The notes below the pieces were generated by a model, which was given only the letters and a program-made list of their open reading frames with translations, did not search any database and was not told where the DNA came from. Made by a program: the position numbers and the translations under genes. Positions 1 to 12,432 of a stretch of 64,000 bases of DNA are shown piece after piece (within the stretch, counting starts at the first letter, position 1; each line of letters begins with the position of its first letter). Source of the DNA: Prochilodus magdalenae (Eukaryota > Chordata > Actinopteri > Characiformes > Prochilodontidae); assembly GCA_024036415.1 (NCBI GenBank), contig JAMWET010001668.1, forward strand, positions 29,130 to 93,129, written 5' to 3'.

Positions 1-489
1 AGATTAATAAAATATCAAAATATCAAACATATAAATTAGACAATAAATATGTACAATACTGAGCACTAAAATCTCTGTTTACACTAATTTACAGTTATGA
101 ATAAACGTTATGAATAAAAACTATGATATATGCAGATGTACACGTTACCATATAGCACTATGTTAAGGCTGAGGTAGATGAGATATAAAAAATATTATTA
201 AAAAATAGGGCAGCGATCAGAGTGATTTGTTTTTGCAATTATCCTGATGCTTAAATTATCACTTTTGACGAGTTTGTTCAGATTTTCCACAGATTCTGAA
301 CAAATTAATAATTTACTGAACTTGAAAATGCACATAGCAGAAAAGCACAGAGTTCACTGTTTTCAGTGTGGACTTTCCTCAGCGTTGTCATTACTCAGAC
401 GAGAAGTATGACATGTGGCTGAACAGATAACACCACTTGTCATTGAGCTTCCACACTCGTCTGGCTGACTATGCTGAGCTACACCAATA
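1..489. other. AT-rich non-coding DNA, nothing recognised
   Basis: No open frame of useful length, splice-bounded exon or known repeat motif could be supported here. Confidence 0.5.
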
Positions 490-597
490 AGAGTCCTTGG
501 GTAAGACTCCTACCACTACACTGACCCACCTGTAATATGAATAACCTTGTAAGTCGCTCTGGATAAGAGCGCCAGCTAAATACCGTAAATATGAAGG
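490..597 (+). repeat. SINE / L2-type retroposon 3' tail
   Basis: The stretch ends in a GTAAGTCGCTCTGGATAAGA-type tail followed by GCCAGCTAAATACCGTAAAT. This is the characteristic 3' end shared by many fish L2-class LINEs and the SINEs they mobilise. The upstream part (from 'gtccttgggtaagactcc') also fits this repeat class by recall. No tRNA-like head was recognised, so the copy is partial. Confidence 0.6.
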
Positions 598-765
598 TTT
601 TTTTTTCCCAAGTGCTCAATCCGATCTGCTTAAATGCTTTGCCGGATCTACATCCAGACTGTGATCCAACCAGCTGACAAGCCGGGTCATAGAGGAGCCA
701 CTGTTTAAACTACACTATCACTGGGATGGTGCCCTCAGCGGTATATCTTTAAAACCTTTAGATTG

Positions 766-790
766 TTATTATTATTATTATTATTATTTA
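766..790. repeat. (TTA)n microsatellite
   Basis: Uninterrupted trinucleotide run of TTA followed by T/A-rich sequence. Confidence 0.9.
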
Positions 791-821
791 TTTTTATTTT
801 TTTTATTATCCTTTTTTCAAG

Positions 822-1088
822 GATTCAAGGAGACTTTATTGTCATTCGTATCACATGTGGTACATGGGGTGGAACAAAATTGTAGTACTCAAGGACCCAG
901 TTACACCCACACAGCAGTACTGAAATAAATAGAATAATCATAAATATACAAAAATATATAAAAAAATATATAGAGAGAAAGAGCATCAAAGTGTATTTAA
1001 AGTGACTAGTGTCCACAAAGTGTTGGTGCAGTGGTTTTGACTAATTGGCATTTAGAAGTCCTACAGCTTCTGGAATGAAGCTGTTTCT
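822..1088 (-). repeat. LINE 3'-UTR remnant (L2/Rex-like), reverse orientation
   Basis: It begins with 'actttattgtcattcgtatc' and ends near 'gcttctggaatgaagctg'. These are reverse-complement signatures of the 3' UTR of common fish LINEs. The same 'ttattgtca' signature recurs near 51.17 kb and, as 'ctttgtcatt', at 57.09 kb, where it is attached to recognisable LINE coding sequence. No coding part remains here. Confidence 0.5.
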
Positions 1089-1092
1089 CAGC

Positions 1093-1133
<41 letters not shown>
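1093..1133. repeat. (TTA)n microsatellite
   Basis: About 13 uninterrupted TTA/ATT units at the edge of the LINE 3'-UTR remnant. Confidence 0.95.
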
Positions 1134-1465
1134 GAGTTTTCAATTTGTATTGACTCCACAATGTATTTTGTGAAATAAGCAGAACCACTTGTTTTATTTA
1201 CTCTTGTGAAAATTGTGAAAATAAGTCACTGCAAGTTTTATACAAAAAGCACATGAGCCATATTGGGTTATACTGAGCTGACTGACAAGTTGGCCCTGCA
1301 TTGTTGCTGTGTGATTGGTCCCAATTCAGACTTTTGAGCGTTCGCGTTTTACATTATACCAAAATCACAAACACTTCAGTTCATGTTCATGTCTGAGGAT
1401 ATGAAAAACTTCAGTTCCTGTTCTGATAGATACTAGGTTTAATAGGAACCTCTATGGCATTTTTA

Positions 1466-1718
1466 TATCGTCGCTGTCCAAAGAAAAACATGTATCTCCA
1501 AAATGGCAACTTTACAGGAGAGGCCAAAACCCTTATTTCATATGAATGGAAGTCAATGGAACCAGACGTCTTTCCAAGCCATTCTGGGCCATTTCTGTTA
1601 GTCCATTCTTCATGAAATTTCCACACAGTGTAAACAGCAGCTCATGTGATCAAATGAGACATAATAGTAAAAATCAACAAAAATGGAGATACATGTTTTT
1701 CTTTGGACGGCGACGATA
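1466..1718. mobile_element. MITE with 36-bp terminal inverted repeats
   Basis: The left end, 1466-1501 (ATATCGTCGCTGTCCAAAGA then AAAACATGTATCTCCA), is the reverse complement of 1683-1718 with a single mismatch. The 253-bp element has no coding capacity, as expected for a non-autonomous DNA transposon. Sequence flanking both ends is TA-rich, so a TA target duplication is possible but not provable here. Confidence 0.75.
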
Positions 1719-1739
1719 TGTTACTCGGTAATTGAGTGG

Positions 1740-2268
1740 GCTTGTTGAATGATACTTTCATACTCAAGTATTTAAAGGTACATTGACGTGTCATTATTTA
1801 ATCCAAGTTATGAATATTGGTTTAGGCTACTCTACCCACTTCTAAAGGCTTAATTGCCTGTGCTTTGTACTGAAGTTAAAAGGTTAGTCTGCTAAAGCTC
1901 ATTATTGAGATCCTTCATCAACAGTAATTATAAATGATGGTCATTCTAAACTCTCTGACTGCACATTGCTTGTGTCCTGTACTGGGAAAAGGCTTCCTAT
2001 CTGGGCATCATGCTCAAACGTCTGTGATTTGTAAGGTAATTTCAAAAGGCCTCTCTGGTGGAAATGTGCAAACACGCAGAAGGATACTTGAGTATAGAGT
2101 GACGTACAGATGTAGAGACGTATGATGTGTATAACACCTCTGACGAACTGTTTCAGGCTTTTCAGGGTGACATGCAGCAGCACACTCAAAACACTGTTGC
2201 ATTTTTTTTACATTGATCTTTTTTGCAGAGCAATATATAACAAAGATAACCTGGAACAGAATGCTTAA
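1740..2268. other. Non-coding stretch, nothing recognised
   Basis: Only short spurious reading frames on both strands. No repeat signature was identified. Confidence 0.4.
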
Positions 2269-2275
2269 CTACAGC

Positions 2276-2333
2276 TGAGAGCGAGAGAGAGAGTGAGAGA
2301 GCGAGAGGGAGAGAGAGAAAGAGAGGGAGAGAG
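2276..2333. repeat. (GA)n-rich simple repeat
   Basis: Purine run of GAGA with a few interruptions. A complementary-type (CT)n run lies about 290 bp downstream at 2621-2664, so the pair could fold back on itself. Confidence 0.85.
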
Positions 2334-2620
2334 TTGATGGTGGTGTCATGGTAATAACAGGCCGTGATGGGCTGTTCTTATGACCCATCGATTTCCAATA
2401 GCACGCACACATCACAGAGAGAGCCTTTATTCCCCTCAACAAGCACAGGCCAGTCTCCGCAAACATCATTATCATCAGATTACAACCAGACTGGCCCACA
2501 GTCTCGCACACACACAGTCAAGGGGAAGGACACCCAGAGGACAAACACCAACCTCGTTACTTTGACCCCATCATCTGTCTGACAAACACAAACACATTAT
2601 CGTTATAACCTTTACCCACT

Positions 2621-2664
2621 CCTCTCTCTCTCTCTCCCTCTCTCTCTCACTCTCTCTTTCTCTC
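2621..2664. repeat. (CT)n-rich simple repeat
   Basis: Pyrimidine run of CTCT with a few interruptions, complementary in type to the (GA)n run at 2276-2333. Confidence 0.85.
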
Positions 2665-3259
2665 CCAAAGTCATTATAACCTTAACCTTGCCCACACACA
2701 AACACACGCAATCACTGTAACCTTTACCAACATCAACATCTGATGGCTTTCTGCTGGAGATTTACTAATGCTCTCTCCTAACATTGGCCATAGCATCGGT
2801 CACTGTAGCTAATAAACATGATGGCTAAGCTGCTGGTCATTACAGAGATGGGTGATTTGGAAAGGCATAAGAATCTAAGCATACAAGATCCAGATGCCAT
2901 TATAGTTTTTAATGTGGTGTACGGAGGCGGACACCTTCACGAGGCATTTTAGAAACCCCCCCGTGTTGAGACACTGACAATGGACCAGTAGTCAGGAGGT
3001 GCTAGCCAGTTGATTTGCTTTATTTTGCTGCCACCTTGTGTACTTAAAGGCACAGTACAACAGAAACAGACGTGCACAGCTGTTCCACACCATTACCCTA
3101 AATGTAGTCCATCAGCCAAGACATATTTGGCGTCTGAAGTTTGGTGCTGTATTACTGCACTGGAGCTACACGCCAAAAATCATATAAAATCGAGTTTCTA
3201 TATATATGGGCAAGTACAATTATAACGAGATTTTGTATTATTATATTCGTCGCTGTATA
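2665..3259. other. Non-coding stretch, nothing recognised
   Basis: Several CACA-rich patches but no supported gene or element. It ends where the long duplicated segment begins. Confidence 0.4.
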
Positions 3260-6200
3260 TCTTGATACTTCTCCTGCTTGAGCTGGACTGCAATATGTGG
3301 TGATGATGAATACGATAAGAAATTAGCTGCTTAACTTGGTTTTATATAGATTTTGTATTTATTATTTTTACTTGTAAAATTTGAAATAATTTGAAGCCAA
3401 ATTTTCTTCCCTACACTGGCAGGCCATTTGGCTTGTTTTTACTTTACTGGTAGGGGGAGCCATTTAGCGCTTGTTTCTTACTTTACTAAAATCACAGCAA
3501 AAAAGGGTCTGGAAGTAAGTTTGGTGTAGGTGCTCAGGCACAGGCACAGATCCTACATGCACATTAAAAAGTACAGATTTTTTATATTATGATTAAAGAA
3601 GTCTAAAGAGAAAAGTTCACATCAGATTTTGGTTGGAAAAAAACGAACAACGGAAAAACACTGAAAGCTGTCAGGAGATAAGAACTTGGCTCAACATTCG
3701 CAGAGCTAAAAGTCAGATAACTTTTACTAAACAAATCGACAGCTGAACACAACAGCTACATCCAGCATACATAACAAATGGGCAATGGAGTTTGGCAGAT
3801 TGGCAGTGTCCGGGAAACCCAGAGGCGAGACCAAAGCAACTCAGCAGTGTAATACTAAGTTGTTTCAAAACTCTATATTTAAGGATACTGTGTAGATTTC
3901 TGTCAGATAGAAGCGCCTTTGTTTTTGTCGTCTGATGCTAAAAAATACATTTTAAAAGGCTGTTTTCACTGGCAATTAATTGAATAAGGGAGTGAGCACT
4001 GACTTTCTCTCAGTATTCCAAGTAACAAGCAAAAGGTTAAAACTGTGCACCAGATCCCTATACCTGTGGATAACTGCTTTAATTAATAAAAGTAAAACAT
4101 CAAATAATTGGCATCCGACAGATGCTTAGACATGACTAATATTTCAAGACGATATCGAATGTTTACTGTTAAAAACATAGAATGTTTTGCCATTGCCAAT
4201 CTTCTATGATCACTTAGCCACATTTTTTTGGACTTGTACTCTTAAAGATACAAATGTTATAACAGCATGTAAGTTTCAAAACGGGTGGTGCAGCCGATAT
4301 AAACTTTATGCTGTGTGTCTCTTATTATTAGAAGTACTGTCAAAAATTCTATAAGCAATGCTGCTTGGGATTGCTTAACAAGTGGTTTGAAGTTACCGTG
4401 TGACGAATTATGTGGCATGCGTTTTACTCAATGCTAACGTGAAAGCCAGAAGCTTCTTTTACAGTTTGGTTTTAGACCTAACAATCACTTTTCCCCTTTA
4501 GCAGGTACGCTGAGGTTAAAACGTATGAATGCAGGGGGGTGGGGCTGTATGCACAGTGGTAGACACCATGAATGACCCAACGTTTGGTACTGGAGTAAAT
4601 TTGCAGTCCTAGAGTTGCTGTCTGTGGGGTTTCCAAAAGGTACCCACTTGTTCAAAGTCCAGCAGGGACAGGAAAGCAGGCCAAATAGCTAAGTTTCTCT
4701 ACAATGCAGCGTATCACGACACCACCACAGCTGGAGGGTGGCTGCAAACATTGCACAAACATTCAGGATACCAAAATGATCAATGAACTGATATCAGACT
4801 TTGCTGACATATGGCTTTCACTGTGCATACTTTAGTCTTGATATGGGTTTGTCACAATATTTCTAGGCACAGAAGAATGTCGTCTGCAGTGATATATGCA
4901 GGGTCAAAGGTCATGGCATTCAGCCACACCTTTATACACACAGATTTCTCCAGATTCCCTGAATTCTTTGATAATATGATGTACTGTAGAGGGCATGGGC
5001 ATAGGGTTGCAAATAGAGACATGTCCTCACCAATATTATGGTAGGAGAGAATTAATTCTACTGATAGCTGAATGCTTGAATTTTTCGGACTGAAGTCATA
5101 TCAAGGAGTATAACAGTTTTCACATTCACAGCCAAGTGTCAAACAAGACTTTCACACTGCCATTCTGAGTCGCTCTGGCCCAGCACCACTGCAGTCTTTG
5201 GCAACATTGCTGTGGTGTTAAAGGGCAGCCATCATAACGGCCTGTGTGCATGTAGTCCTGCATCGTGCAGTCATCTGCCAATAGTGCTGGCATGAACAGT
5301 ATGACTCACGGAGGGCATCACTGCGAGCTGAACGTCCACAATCATGGTACGGCATGAAGGCCCATCCTTGTTTATTTTACATGTGCGGTCGACTGTGAAT
5401 CAATCGCACCAAGCTTTATTCCTGTCAGCTACTTCCTTCCAGGTGCAACTAGTTTTCTGATATGTGTAGTTTTGGTGCCACAATTGTGTCATTTTTTTGT
5501 TGGCACTTACAACAGGCCAATTCTTGCCCTATATCTCAACCACTGGATTATAGAGATTTTGCAGCAGCAATCCTCTCAATAATCATAATCATTATCATTG
5601 CTGTCCTTTTTAGCCCACCCTTTCACTTTTTATTGGACTATGTGTACAAACTAAACACAACACTGACACTCCCACATTCCGGGATGAAGGTGAAATCCGA
5701 AGAGTCGTTTGTAAGCCTTACTTGACAAGATCCATCTGTTGTTAAGGCAAAAAAATAAAAAAATAAATAAAAACATCTAACAACGTACTAGAAAAGAAAT
5801 TTTCTGGATCAGATTCTGAGCTTTATTTTTGTGCATGCTGAAGAACATGCATGGGCTCAGCTTAGTTATCAGGCTGTTACCAGTCAACACATTCTGACAT
5901 GAAATACTTGGAATCAGGGGCAGGAGGTGAAGGTGAGGTGAAGACGGTCTGAGGTAATAGGCGGGTGAGGATTTTTTAGCACATGAGGAATGAGACAGAT
6001 AAAACGCTGACACAATAAGAGAATAACATACACTGGAAGAAGAAAGACAATGAAGCAGGTGGAAGAACATGTACTTTCTCTCAGTAGTTTGAAGACATCA
6101 CAAATATTTGTAAAAATGATGCTGATGTAACTGTACTATGCTGTAAACTGTGTATGTAAACTATGAAAACACTTTAGGCGTCATTCTTGACACGGCAGAC

Positions 6201-7257
6201 ATAACAAATTTCACTAAAATGAATCAGCCAGCAATTCATACTTATTAATAAGAGACAAAATACATTATTACTCCCCAATTACCCACAGATATTTCTAACA
6301 GTAGACTGCTGCTGGTTATCTCCTGGAAGTCTGGAAAACTGTCAGTGCATCTCTTGTGATCTGTCCCGATGACAGTGGTCGACGGTCATCACCAGATCTC
6401 AAAGTGTTTATCTTTTAGGAAGGGCTCTGTGTCTGTGATTCTGTTGTTGAAGAGTCTGTAGACACAAAAATACACAATTATCACAAAGATCAACTAATGC
6501 TTCTGCACGAACATATTCATTGGCCACTTTATTAGAAGCCCCTCCCTTGTAGCTCCACCTTCCTGGTGTACAGACAGTAGCACATCTCTTAAAGCATAGT
6601 CTATGTTAGGCATCCTCTAGGCTTGTATCTGACTGCTGAGTACAGATGGCTGACATGGCAAAACTATAAATTGACAATACTAGAAGATGTTTTCACGATA
6701 TGAGATATACACCAAATTTTTCGGTTCATATTCAAGTCTGAACAGACAATATTACTGTAGGCTGTTTGTTGTTTACAAGATCTCTACGATTGTTTGAAAT
6801 CTGTCTTTTTATAATGAAGTTAGAAGCACTGTTAGAAGCACCAACGAGGCACATAATATACTCAGAAAAGTGTATTGTGATGTCAGATCACCTACTACTG
6901 GAAAATTTTAGATGGTCCACTCTCTCACAGGCAGTAACACTGATGGGTGTGAGTGATCCTGCGATCAGAATCTGGTTATTGATGAATAAGGTAGAGAGGG
7001 ACTGAAACTGCAAGCAACAGTAAGCCTACAGTCTGCAAGTGTACACCTAGAGTTCAGTGCAGAAGGTTTGTTTGTTGGTTTTCTAATTGAAAATGAGTGA
7101 ACACATCCTCTACAGAAAACACATTTAAATACGTAATTTTGTCTGTCAAATTGTAGCAGTTTATATTTATTTGCTAGTTAGTTTAGTTTAATAGTTCTAT
7201 GCTGTTTTTTGTTTTGTATTTGTTTTACTGTTGTACTGGGCTGTTTTTGTGAAATTG

Positions 7258-7335
7258 CTACTGGCTGCTAAATTTCCTTCTGGATCAATAAAGTATATGT
7301 CTGTCTATCTGTCTAGCTATTCGTCTAGCTATCTA
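7258..7335 (+). repeat. LINE 3' end with (TCTG/TATC)n tail
   Basis: The motif 'atttccttctggatcaataa' followed by a short (GTCTATCT)n tract is the usual 3' terminus of a fish LINE family. The duplicate lies at about 16338-16413. Confidence 0.6.
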
Positions 7336-7364
7336 TCTTTGATATTCAAAGACAACTGGCCCTT

Positions 7365-8640
7365 ATTCACTAATAACATCCAGAGTCTTCTATATATTCT
7401 TTTATATACTTATATATACTAATACTATATATTCTTTTATATACCCATTCACCAATAACATCCAGAGTCTTCTGTATATTCTTTTATATACTTATACTAT
7501 ATATTCTTTTATATACTTATTCACTAATAACATCCAGTCTTTTATATACTCATTCACTAATAACATCCAGTCTTTTATATATACTTTTATATAATTATAT
7601 ATACTTATGCTATATATTCTTTTATATACTTATTCACCAATAACATCCAGAGTCTTCTATATATTCTTTTATATACTTATACTATATATTCTTTTATATA
7701 CTCATTCACTAATAACATCCAGAGTCTTCTATATATTCTTTTATATACTTATACTATATATTCTTTTATATACTCATTCACTAATAACATCCAGTCTTTT
7801 ATATATACTTTTAAATAATTATAAATACTTATGCTATATATTCTTTTATATACTTATTCACCAATAACATCCAGAGTCTTCTATATATTCTTTTATATAC
7901 TTATACTATATATTGTTTTATATACTCATTCACTAATAACATCCAGTCTTTTATATATACTCTTAAATAATTATAAATACTTATGCTATATATTCTTTTA
8001 TATACTTATTCACCAATAACATCCAGAGTCTTCTATATATTCTTTTATATACTTATACTATATATTGTTTTATATACTCATTTACTAATAACATCCAGTC
8101 TTTTATATATTCTTTTATATACTAATACTATATATTCTTTTATATACTCATTCACTAATAACATCCAGAGTCTTCTATATATTCTTTTATATACTCATTC
8201 ACTAACATCCAGTCTTTTATATACTCATTCACTAACATCCAGTCTTTTATATACTCATTCACTAACATCCAGTCTTTTATATACTCATTCACTAACATCC
8301 AGTCTTTTATATACTCATTCACTAACATCCAGTCTTTTATATACTCATTCACTAATAACATCCAGAGTCTTCTATATATTCTTTCATATACTTATACTAT
8401 ATATTCTTTTATATACTCATTCACCAATAACATCCAGAGTCTTCTATATATTCTTTTATATACTTATACTATATATTCTTTTATATACTCCTTCACCAAT
8501 AACATCCAGTCTTTTATATATTCTTTTATATACTTATATACACTTATACTATATATTCTTTTATATACTTATATATACTTATACTATATATTATTTTATA
8601 TACTCATTCGCCAATAACATCCTTTTATATATTCTTGAAA
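7365..8640. repeat. Complex VNTR array (long allele)
   Basis: Tandem array built from the words TATATTCTTTTATATACT, CATTCACTAATAACATCC and AGTCTTCTATA, in higher-order units. One higher-order unit repeats exactly 152 bp apart (7831 and 7983). Because the array is T-rich and its units are often a multiple of three, it gives apparent long frames rich in Y, I and L that are not genes. The same array in copy A' is only about 375 bp (16440-16815). Confidence 0.92.
8192..8351. repeat. Perfect 30-bp minisatellite inside the VNTR
   Basis: Five consecutive identical 30-bp units (ATACTCATTCACTAACATCC plus AGTCTTTTAT). Read on the minus strand they give a spurious ten-residue repeat, MLVNEYIKDW. Unit identity indicates very recent expansion. 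Confidence 0.95.
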
Positions 8641-9020
8641 AAAGTTGGAAGAAAAAGACTATGCCAGATTCATGATGTGGTCTTAAATTGCTGAACTGTT
8701 CACACCTATGAGCTTATGAGTGCATAGATTCAGTTTCTATCCAAGAAGTCCCAAGAAGCATAACACGGGTATATGTTCCTGAACCTTCCTGAGAACAGTG
8801 TAACAATGGGTTTTTCCCCCAAATAAATACATTTGATCATGCACATTGCAGGTTCTGTGTGTGACTGCATGTCATGTAATGTACCTGTAAGGCTAGTGGA
8901 GCCCATGAAGTGGAAGAACAAGTCTGTAATAAAGTAGGTATATACAACATACAAGCGATATCCATATGTTAGTGCCAGATGCGCACCACACCTACCGGAC
9001 TAGCTGTATATTGCTGCTCA

Positions 9021-10120
9021 TGGAACGAACTACAACTTACTGAATGAGCTGAAACAGAGAGACTTTCCTACACTGCGAATACTGTAAACTTGTCTCATTT
9101 GTAAAGTAATGTTGATGGTGTTAGTGTTATGGGCTTGTGTAAAATTTTTGAAACATGGAATTCCAGTCCTTACTCCAACATTGCTACTAGATTTGACACA
9201 TGTACTGTTTTTGTTCGTTCATTCCTGAACTCTAAAGTAACCTACTGTTAAAGTTTTAACATTTTCCATTAACATTGTGTCCCTACTGAGACAGGATGTC
9301 ATTACCACAGCAATGCTTTATTTGTAATATCATGTTTTTTATTTTAACACTTAAACCGACATGATTTACTTATTAGCACTGCAACATCTGTTACTAAGAG
9401 TAATGAGGTAAAGAAGGTATCATTATCTGATACACCACAACCCTACATTACAGAATGCCCCTGGCTTAAGAACACTGCACATACCTTGTACTTCCACTCA
9501 GTGGCCATTGTGTTTCTGTTTTGTTGCATTTTAGTGCCAGTGAACAGTTAAAATTCAGTTAGCTGACGTCTTTCACCACAGGACACAAGCTAATTAGTTA
9601 AGGATGAAGAGCTCCATTCTGCTTTAACAGGTTCCAGTTTTTCCATAAATCTTTTAATTTTTTTTAAAAAAAAATATTCATTTAAATTATAATATATATA
9701 TATATTATAATGTGTGTATATATAAATATACAGTGTATATATATATAATATATATATATATTATAATGTGTGTATATATAAATATACAGTGTATATATAT
9801 ATATATATGACCAATTCACTAGCCGATTCAGAATGTTGAGAACATAGGACGATGAGGTAATTGGCATCATTTTCTGTAATAAAAAACCTTTATTAAAATT
9901 TTATTTCCTGATTAGCTTTATACGGTCAGAGTGCTTTATTATTTCTCTTATTATAATTATGCCACAGGGTCTCCATACAGTTAAAGCAATATGACTTTTT
10001 TCTTCATGCTGTAGTTACCAACATGTAACAGCAGAGGGCAGCCTTTAGCACATCTCAGAACATACAGTCAGTCAAACCTGATGAGCTGCATGCCATTAAA
10101 ACACTGTCACATCCCATGAA
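9021..10120. repeat. Duplicated block B (proximal part)
   Basis: It starts at ACGAACTACAACTTACTGAA and matches 59907-60960 over about 1 kb, differing by point changes, small indels and TA-microsatellite length. It contains no recognisable gene. Its first 50 bp can be read as the end of a coding frame, NYNLLNELKQRDFPTLRIL-stop, discussed at 59719-59967. Confidence 0.9.
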
Positions 10121-10189
10121 CAAGAAAATATTTATTTTATTCTCTTTATTTATAATAAACGTTCATTCGTAAGCATGTATAAATCTGTA

Positions 10190-10190
10190 A

Positions 10191-10241
<51 letters not shown>
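10190..10241. repeat. (TA)n microsatellite
   Basis: Pure TA dinucleotide run forming the core of the first satellite unit. Confidence 0.95.
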
Positions 10242-10246
<5 letters not shown>

Positions 10247-10628
10247 TTTATACATATATATTTATAATTATAATAAGAGAAAAAAAAAATTTCTTCATGC
10301 TGTAGTTACCAACATGTAACAGCAGAGGGCAGCCCTTAGCACATCTCAGAACATACAGTCAGTCAAACCTGATGAGCTGCATGCCATTAAAACACAGTAA
10401 CATCCCATAAATAAGAAAATATTAATTTTATTCTCTCCTATTTAAAATTAACGTTCACTCCTAAGCATGACGAGGTCTGTCGAGTCACCCAATGAAAACA
10501 TTTGGTAAATTATGAAACTGAATGAAAATTGACTAGAGCCCGAACTGTAGAGCAGCTGAAACCCTATATCAAGCTTGAATGAAAAAATAGTTCAAATTGT
10601 TTATTTATTTTTTCTGTTATTATAATTA

Positions 10629-10633
<5 letters not shown>

Positions 10634-10692
<59 letters not shown>

Positions 10693-10727
10693 AAAAAAAA
10701 AATATATATAAAATATATACATATAAG

Positions 10728-10810
<83 letters not shown>

Positions 10811-10820
10811 TTTTTCCTTG
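10634..10820. repeat. (TA)n blocks plus poly(T)
   Basis: Two long TA runs separated by an A-rich spacer, followed by about 26 T. The apparent IYIYIY frames across it on both strands are repeat artefacts. Confidence 0.95.
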
Positions 10821-11356
10821 TATGTAATAGGAGAAATAATAAAGCACTCTAACCGTATTACGCTAATCAGGAAATAAACTTTTAATAAAGGTTTTTTATT
10901 ATTGAAAATGCTGCCAAATACCTCATCGTCCTATGTTCTCAACATTCTGAAACGGCTAGTGAATTGGTCAGTGGAGCAGACACGGGGTCTCCATACCGTC
11001 AAAGCAATATGACATTTTTTTCTTCCGGCTGTAGTTACCAACATGTAACAGCAGAGGGCAGCCTTTAGCACATCTCAGAACACACAGTCAGTCAAACCTG
11101 ATGAGCTGCATGCTATTAAAACACAGTAACATCCCATTAATAAGAAAATATTAATTTTATTCTCTCCTATTTAAAATTAACGTTCACTCCTAAGCATGAC
11201 GAGGTCTGTCGAGTCACCCAATGAAAACATTTGGTAAATTATGAAACTGAATGAAAATTGACTAGAGCCCGAACTGTAGAGCAGCTGAAACCCTATATAA
11301 AGCATGAATGACAAAATAGTTCAAATTGTTTATTTATTTTTTTCTGTTATTATAAT

Positions 11357-11358
<2 letters not shown>

Positions 11359-11418
<60 letters not shown>

Positions 11419-11457
11419 AGAAAAAAATATATATATAAAATATATACATATAAGAAA

Positions 11458-11502
<45 letters not shown>
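11359..11502. repeat. (TA)n blocks
   Basis: TA cores of the next satellite unit, with an internal 'caagaaaaaaatatatata' spacer homologous to that at 10690. Confidence 0.95.
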
Positions 11503-11504
<2 letters not shown>

Positions 11505-12040
11505 CCTTGTATGTAATAGGAGAAATAATAAAGCACTCTAACCCTACAACGCTAATCAGGAAATAAACTTTTAATAAAGGTTTTTTATTACTGAAAATGC
11601 TGCCAAATACCTCATCGTCCTATGTTCTCAACATTCTGAAACGGCTAGTGAATTGGTCAGTGGAGCAGACACGGGGTCTCCATACCGTCAAAGCAATATG
11701 ACATTTTTTTCTTCCGGCTGTAGTTACCAACATGTAACAGCAGAGGGCAGCCTTTAGCACATCTCAGAACACACAGTCAGTCAAACCTGATGAGCTGCAT
11801 GCCATTAAAACTGTAACATCCCATAAATAAGGAAATATTCATTTTATTCTCTCCTATTTATAATAAACATTCACTCCTAAGCATGAAGAGGTCTGTCCAG
11901 TCATCCAATGAAAACATTTGGTAAATTATGAAACTGAATGAAAATTGACTAGAGCCCGAACTGTAGAGCAGCTGAAACCCTATATAAAGCATGAATGACA
12001 AAATAGTTCAAATTGTTTATTTTTTCTGTTATTATAATTA

Positions 12041-12092
12041 TGTATATATATATATATACTTTTCCTTGCATATATATGTATATATATACAAG

Positions 12093-12140
<48 letters not shown>
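12041..12140. repeat. Short (TA)n blocks plus poly(A)
   Basis: Contracted TA core of the last satellite unit before copy A'. Confidence 0.9.
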
Positions 12141-12145
<5 letters not shown>

Positions 12146-12432
12146 GGAGAAATAATAAAGCACTCTAACCGTATAACGCTAATCAGGAAATAAACTTTTA
12201 ATAAAGGTTTTTTATTATCGAAAATGCTGCCAAATACCTCATCGTCCTCTGTTCTCAACATTCTGAATCAGCTGGTGAATTGGTCAGTGTAGCAGACACG
12301 GGGTCTCCATACAACTAAAGCAATATGACATTGTTTTCTTCATGCTGTAGTTACCAACATGTAACAGCAGAGGGCAGCCTTTAGCACATCTAAGAACATA
12401 CAGTCAGTCAAACCTGATGAGCTGCGTGCCAT

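Larger units (their letters stand above)
3260..9020. repeat. Long segmental duplication, copy A
   Basis: It aligns in order with 12433-17212 for almost its whole length with only scattered substitutions and small indels. Long identical runs include those around 4540-4800 vs 13620-13870 and 5180-5580 vs 14260-14660. The copy is longer only because its VNTR (about 7365-8640) is expanded. The last shared bases are GCTGCTCATGGA. No exon or protein match was found, and the short open frames inside also occur in the other copy simply because the DNA is duplicated. Confidence 0.92.
9990..12432. repeat. Satellite-like tandem array, about 630-690-bp units with TA-repeat cores
   Basis: The anchor 'gtagttaccaacatgtaaca' recurs at about 10015, 10304, 11035, 11722 and 12347. 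Each full unit then carries a GTCGAGTCACCCAATGAAAA-type segment, 'ccctatataaagc', a (TA)n core, 'aataataaagcactctaac' and 'ccaaatacctcatcgtcct'. The array is cut at GCTGCGTGCCAT, where copy A' begins. The same units occur at 60.76-63.7 kb. Confidence 0.85.

Noticed and set aside
5777..6070. 97-codon minus frame, with a counterpart at 14878-15165
   Set aside because: Serine/leucine-rich with no homology recognised. The copy carries an indel and neither shows splice or promoter context.
6766..7005. 79-codon frame conserved between A and A' (15846-16085)
   Set aside because: Conservation follows from the recent DNA duplication. The protein has no recognisable domain.
7607..8675. Open frames up to 230 codons rich in Y, I, L and T on the plus strand
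   Set aside because: They run through the VNTR array. Their repeats follow the DNA unit, and no start, splice or homology supports a protein.
10564..11536. Frames of repeated IYIYIY on both strands
   Set aside because: Translation of TA microsatellites.
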